Assembly: GCF_000717715.1 (NCBI RefSeq) | Contig: NZ_JOAI01000089.1 | Location: 1 to 10,672 of the forward strand | DNA from: Streptomyces sp. NRRL B-24484 | GTDB taxonomy: Bacteria; Actinomycetota; Actinomycetes; Streptomycetales; Streptomycetaceae | Direction of reading: 5' to 3' | Length of the DNA stretch: 10,672 bases | In this document: positions 8,950 through 10,672 of the stretch, in pieces | Layout: each line of letters opens with the position of its first letter | How positions within the stretch are numbered: the stretch's first letter is position 1 | Position numbers and translations under genes: made by a program | The notes under the pieces: model-generated | Told to the model about the DNA's origin: nothing | Databases searched by the model: none | What the model saw: the letters and a program-made list of their open reading frames with translations, nothing else

Positions 8950-9318
8950 TCAGCGGTGCCACCGTCGTTGCTCTGCCATTCGGCGCCGGATGACGACCAG
9001 GTCGATCACCGCGACGGCGGTGGACACGGCGCACAGCACGGCAAGGCCAGTGAAGAACGCACGGTCGGCGCGCGGTGCGGGGAGTGCGTTCGTCGCGAGC
9101 AACGTGAAGACGATGGTCCCGAGCAGGAAGAACGGGACGAAGATTCTTCCGAGTAGTCGTCGGGCCGGCAGATCACTGCGCGCCCAGCGTGGCTCGGTGC
9201 CGACGTGCCGCCACCGCCGGGCGGCGGCCCGCGAGCGGTGGTCGGCCGCCACGGCTTTCCAGCGCTCGACGAGGCGGCGCGGCCCGTGGTGCGGTGTGTG
9301 GAACGGCTGCGTCATCAT
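8950..9318 (-). CDS. Small two-helix membrane protein
   Basis: 122 residues. The N-terminal 55 residues are basic and cytoplasmic-looking (RRLVERWKAVAADHRSRAAA, then GTEPRWARSDLP), followed by two hydrophobic helices at about 59-76 (IFVPFFLLGTIVFTLLAT) and 89-110 (FTGLAVLCAVSTAVAVIDLV) joined by a short polar loop, and a basic tail. The GTEP-x-x-ARS motif before the first helix recalls small actinobacterial membrane proteins of the DUF6343 type, but this is from memory and uncertain. Start ATG 9318 has GGAAGA eight bases upstream; a second ATG follows immediately. It lies 87 bases downstream of the slipin gene on the same strand and may be cotranscribed with it. No function can be assigned; a helper of the slipin is one possibility. 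Confidence 0.7.
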   Translation of the reverse strand: MMTQPFHTPHHGPRRLVERWKAVAADHRSRAAARRWRHVGTEPRWARSDLPARRLLGRIFVPFFLLGTIVFTLLATNALPAPRADRAFFTGLAVLCAVSTAVAVIDLVVIRRRMAEQRRWHR

Positions 9319-9405
9319 CTGGATGGTCTTCCGTACGGTGTGCTCCGCGCGTCGCCCGGTGAACGCCGCGCGCCCTCGGCCTCGGCCGGCGGAGGACGGT
9401 GGTGT

Positions 9406-10314
9406 CTACGGGATCCCGGTCACCCCGTTGGGTACCGGTACGTGAACGGGGTCGGGCGCAGGCAGGTGAACGGGTTTGGCCGCGAGCTGGGCGTCCGGGG
9501 CGTCCGGGGCGTCCAGGGGCGGCTGTGGTGCGGGAGCGGCGGCCGCGGTCGCCTCGCGGGAGAGGAAGGAGCCGAGTTCGCCGATGGTGCTCATCAGGGG
9601 TGCGGGGAAGACGACGGTGCTGTTCTTGTCGACGGCGATCTCGACGAGGCTCTGAAGGTTGCGCAGCTGGAGGGCGAGCGGGTGGGCCATCATCGTGTCG
9701 GAGGCTTCGCCGAGTGCGGAGGCGGCCAGGGCTTCTCCCTGTGCGCTGATGATCTTGGCGCGCTTCTCCCGCTCGGCTTCGGCCTGCTTGGCCATCGCGC
9801 GTTTCATGGTGTCGGGCAGCTGGATGTCCTTGAGTTCGACCAGGGTGACGTCCACGCCCCATTCGGTTGTGGTGACGTCCAGGATCTGGCGGATGTCCAG
9901 GTTGATGCGGTCGGTCTCGGAAAGGGTTTCGTCCAGGGTGTGCCGGCCGACGACCTTGCGGAGGGTCGTTTGGGCGATCTGGTTGATCGCGGAGCTCACG
10001 TTCTCGATGGCGATGACCGACTTGATGGCGTCCACGACGCGGAAGTAGGCGACGGCGGAGACATCGACGCTGACGTTGTCGCGGGTGATGATGCCCTGGG
10101 ACTGGATCGGCATGGTGACGATCCGCAGCGAGATGTGGTGCATGACATCGGCGAACGGGATGATCAGGCGCAGTCCCGGGTCGCGTGCTCCGATGATCCG
10201 GCCGAACCGGAAGACGACCCCCTTCTCGTACTGGCGGACGATGCGGATCGACATCGCGAGCCCGATCAGGACCAGGATGACGAGCACCACCAGGACTGCG
10301 ATCACGGCGGTCAT
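9406..10314 (-). CDS. Slipin / stomatin-like SPFH membrane protein
   Basis: 302 residues. One N-terminal membrane helix (1-21, [19 protein letters not shown]) is followed by an SPFH/band-7 domain (about 22-190): [88 protein letters not shown] and the charged [19 protein letters not shown]. These are the standard landmarks of slipins, which oligomerise on membranes and organise proteins and lipids. A Pro/Ala-rich tail (255-302) is strain-like and less conserved. Start ATG 10314 is preceded by GGAGGGA with six bases of spacing, and it begins the membrane helix; the longer open frame to 10506 is not needed. Slipins commonly pair with NfeD; no NfeD is seen, instead a small two-helix protein follows. 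Confidence 0.93.
   Translation of the reverse strand: MTAVIAVLVVLVILVLIGLAMSIRIVRQYEKGVVFRFGRIIGARDPGLRLIIPFADVMHHISLRIVTMPIQSQGIITRDNVSVDVSAVAYFRVVDAIKSVIAIENVSSAINQIAQTTLRKVVGRHTLDETLSETDRINLDIRQILDVTTTEWGVDVTLVELKDIQLPDTMKRAMAKQAEAEREKRAKIISAQGEALAASALGEASDTMMAHPLALQLRNLQSLVEIAVDKNSTVVFPAPLMSTIGELGSFLSREATAAAAPAPQPPLDAPDAPDAQLAAKPVHLPAPDPVHVPVPNGVTGIP
9491..9517 (-). repeat. Three 9-bp tandem repeats in the slipin tail
   Basis: GCGTCCGGG, GCGTCCGGG and GCGTCCAGG follow each other on the plus strand and encode the Asp-Ala-Pro repeats of the slipin C-terminus on the minus strand. A likely site of length variation. Confidence 0.6.
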
Positions 10315-10320
10315 TTCGGC

Positions 10321-10327
10321 TCCCTCC
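10321..10327 (-). promoter_or_regulatory. Ribosome binding site of the slipin gene
   Basis: GGAGGGA on the minus strand, six bases before ATG 10314. It fixes the start and excludes the 64-residue upstream extension. Confidence 0.8.
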
Positions 10328-10448
10328 GATGGCGGACCTGCGGCAACAGCCAGGCCCGGGGACGCGTCGCCAGGAGCAGAGCGACCAGGAGGCGCGGGGC
10401 CGGTCTTCGGTCCTACCGCGAGCCTGCCCCGCACCCGGAGCGAGCGAC

Positions 10449-10464
10449 AGGGCCGAAGGGGCCT
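10449..10464. promoter_or_regulatory. Near-palindrome upstream of the slipin gene
   Basis: AGGGCCGAAGGGGCCT is an imperfect inverted repeat (AGGGCC / GGGCCT) in the 262-base spacer upstream of the slipin gene. Its general form is similar to DosR/DevR-type operators (GGG-C halves around four bases), but the match is loose. CCGAC/GTCGG (10510-10521) and GTCCC/GGGAC inverted pairs also occur in this spacer. Confidence 0.25.
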
Positions 10465-10576
10465 AATGCCGTCGTGACCGGCCCACACGTATGCAACATC
10501 TCCCACACCGACGGGTCGGCGATGGAGTCCCCGGGACGCAACCGTTGCCCCAACACCGGACCGGAGCGGATCGTCG

Positions 10577-10672
10577 TCAGTACTCGGAGCCGCTTCGCAG
10601 GTAGGTGCCCGCGACTTGGAGCCACGCTCCGGGGCTGAAGCAGGCCTCGATCCGGTGGGGCGTGTCCTCGAA
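10577..10672 (-). CDS. C-terminal end of an unidentified protein (partial)
   Basis: The minus strand reads in from the right edge: [31 protein letters not shown], stop TGA at 10577-10579. The 31 residues have the mixed composition of a folded protein, unlike the Arg/Pro shadow frames around, and the frame has no stop up to the edge. I do not recognise the family. It precedes the slipin gene by 262 bases on the same strand. Confidence 0.5.
   Translation of the reverse strand, partial: FEDTPHRIEACFSPGAWLQVAGTYLRSGSEY

Noticed and set aside
9205..10638. 477-codon plus-strand open frame
   Set aside because: Antisense to the slipin gene; Gly/Asp-rich composition is the mirror of high-GC codon use and there is no family resemblance.

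Overview
High-GC DNA with GTG starts, actinobacterial protein types and Streptomyces-like wording throughout (an Asn/Pro/Ala-rich lipoprotein, a DosS/DevS-type GAF kinase remnant, IS110-family debris). The window looks like an accessory stretch of a Streptomyces-type chromosome, where a few intact envelope and ion-transport genes sit among decaying ones. Nearly every recognisable gene is on the minus strand.

Left third (1-3560), mostly wreckage. An IS110-family transposase that has lost its N-terminal catalytic half lies at 311-1315 (+). It is followed by an AT-richer island (about 1400-1750) with two tiny, tightly spaced reading frames and a very strong plus-strand intrinsic terminator (1714-1749). 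Next come a 48-residue scrap of an IS256-type transposase (1791-1934, -), a YihY-family membrane protein broken by one extra base (2110-2932, -), a 36-nt hyphenated palindrome (3102-3137), and a degraded IS3/IS481-type integrase N-terminus (3167-3559, -).

Middle (3600-8640). A secreted-repeat lipoprotein (3625-4188, -) is intact and has a 20-bp perfect palindrome in its presumed 5' leader. A prolyl-tRNA synthetase fragment (4307-5059, -) stops exactly where the editing domain should begin. A full-length 918-residue P-type ATPase (5422-8178, -) most resembles the P2C (Na+/K+-ATPase-like) group and is probably leaderless. Upstream of it is the N-terminus of a GAF sensor kinase (8378-8634, -), both frameshifted and truncated.

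Right end (8950-10672). A slipin/SPFH membrane protein (9406-10314, -) is followed by a two-helix small membrane protein (8950-9318, -), probably as one operon. The C-terminal 31 residues of an unidentified protein enter from the right edge (10577-10672, -).

Taken together, the surviving genes are envelope functions: a lipoprotein, a cation pump, a slipin and a small membrane protein. The ATPase and the lipoprotein share a nearly identical element around their putative -10 boxes, which suggests common control. The kinase remnant and this gene mix recall actinobacterial dormancy/stress clusters, but that link is inference. I found no CRISPR array, tRNA, rRNA or complete mobile element, and no convincing new multi-gene system.
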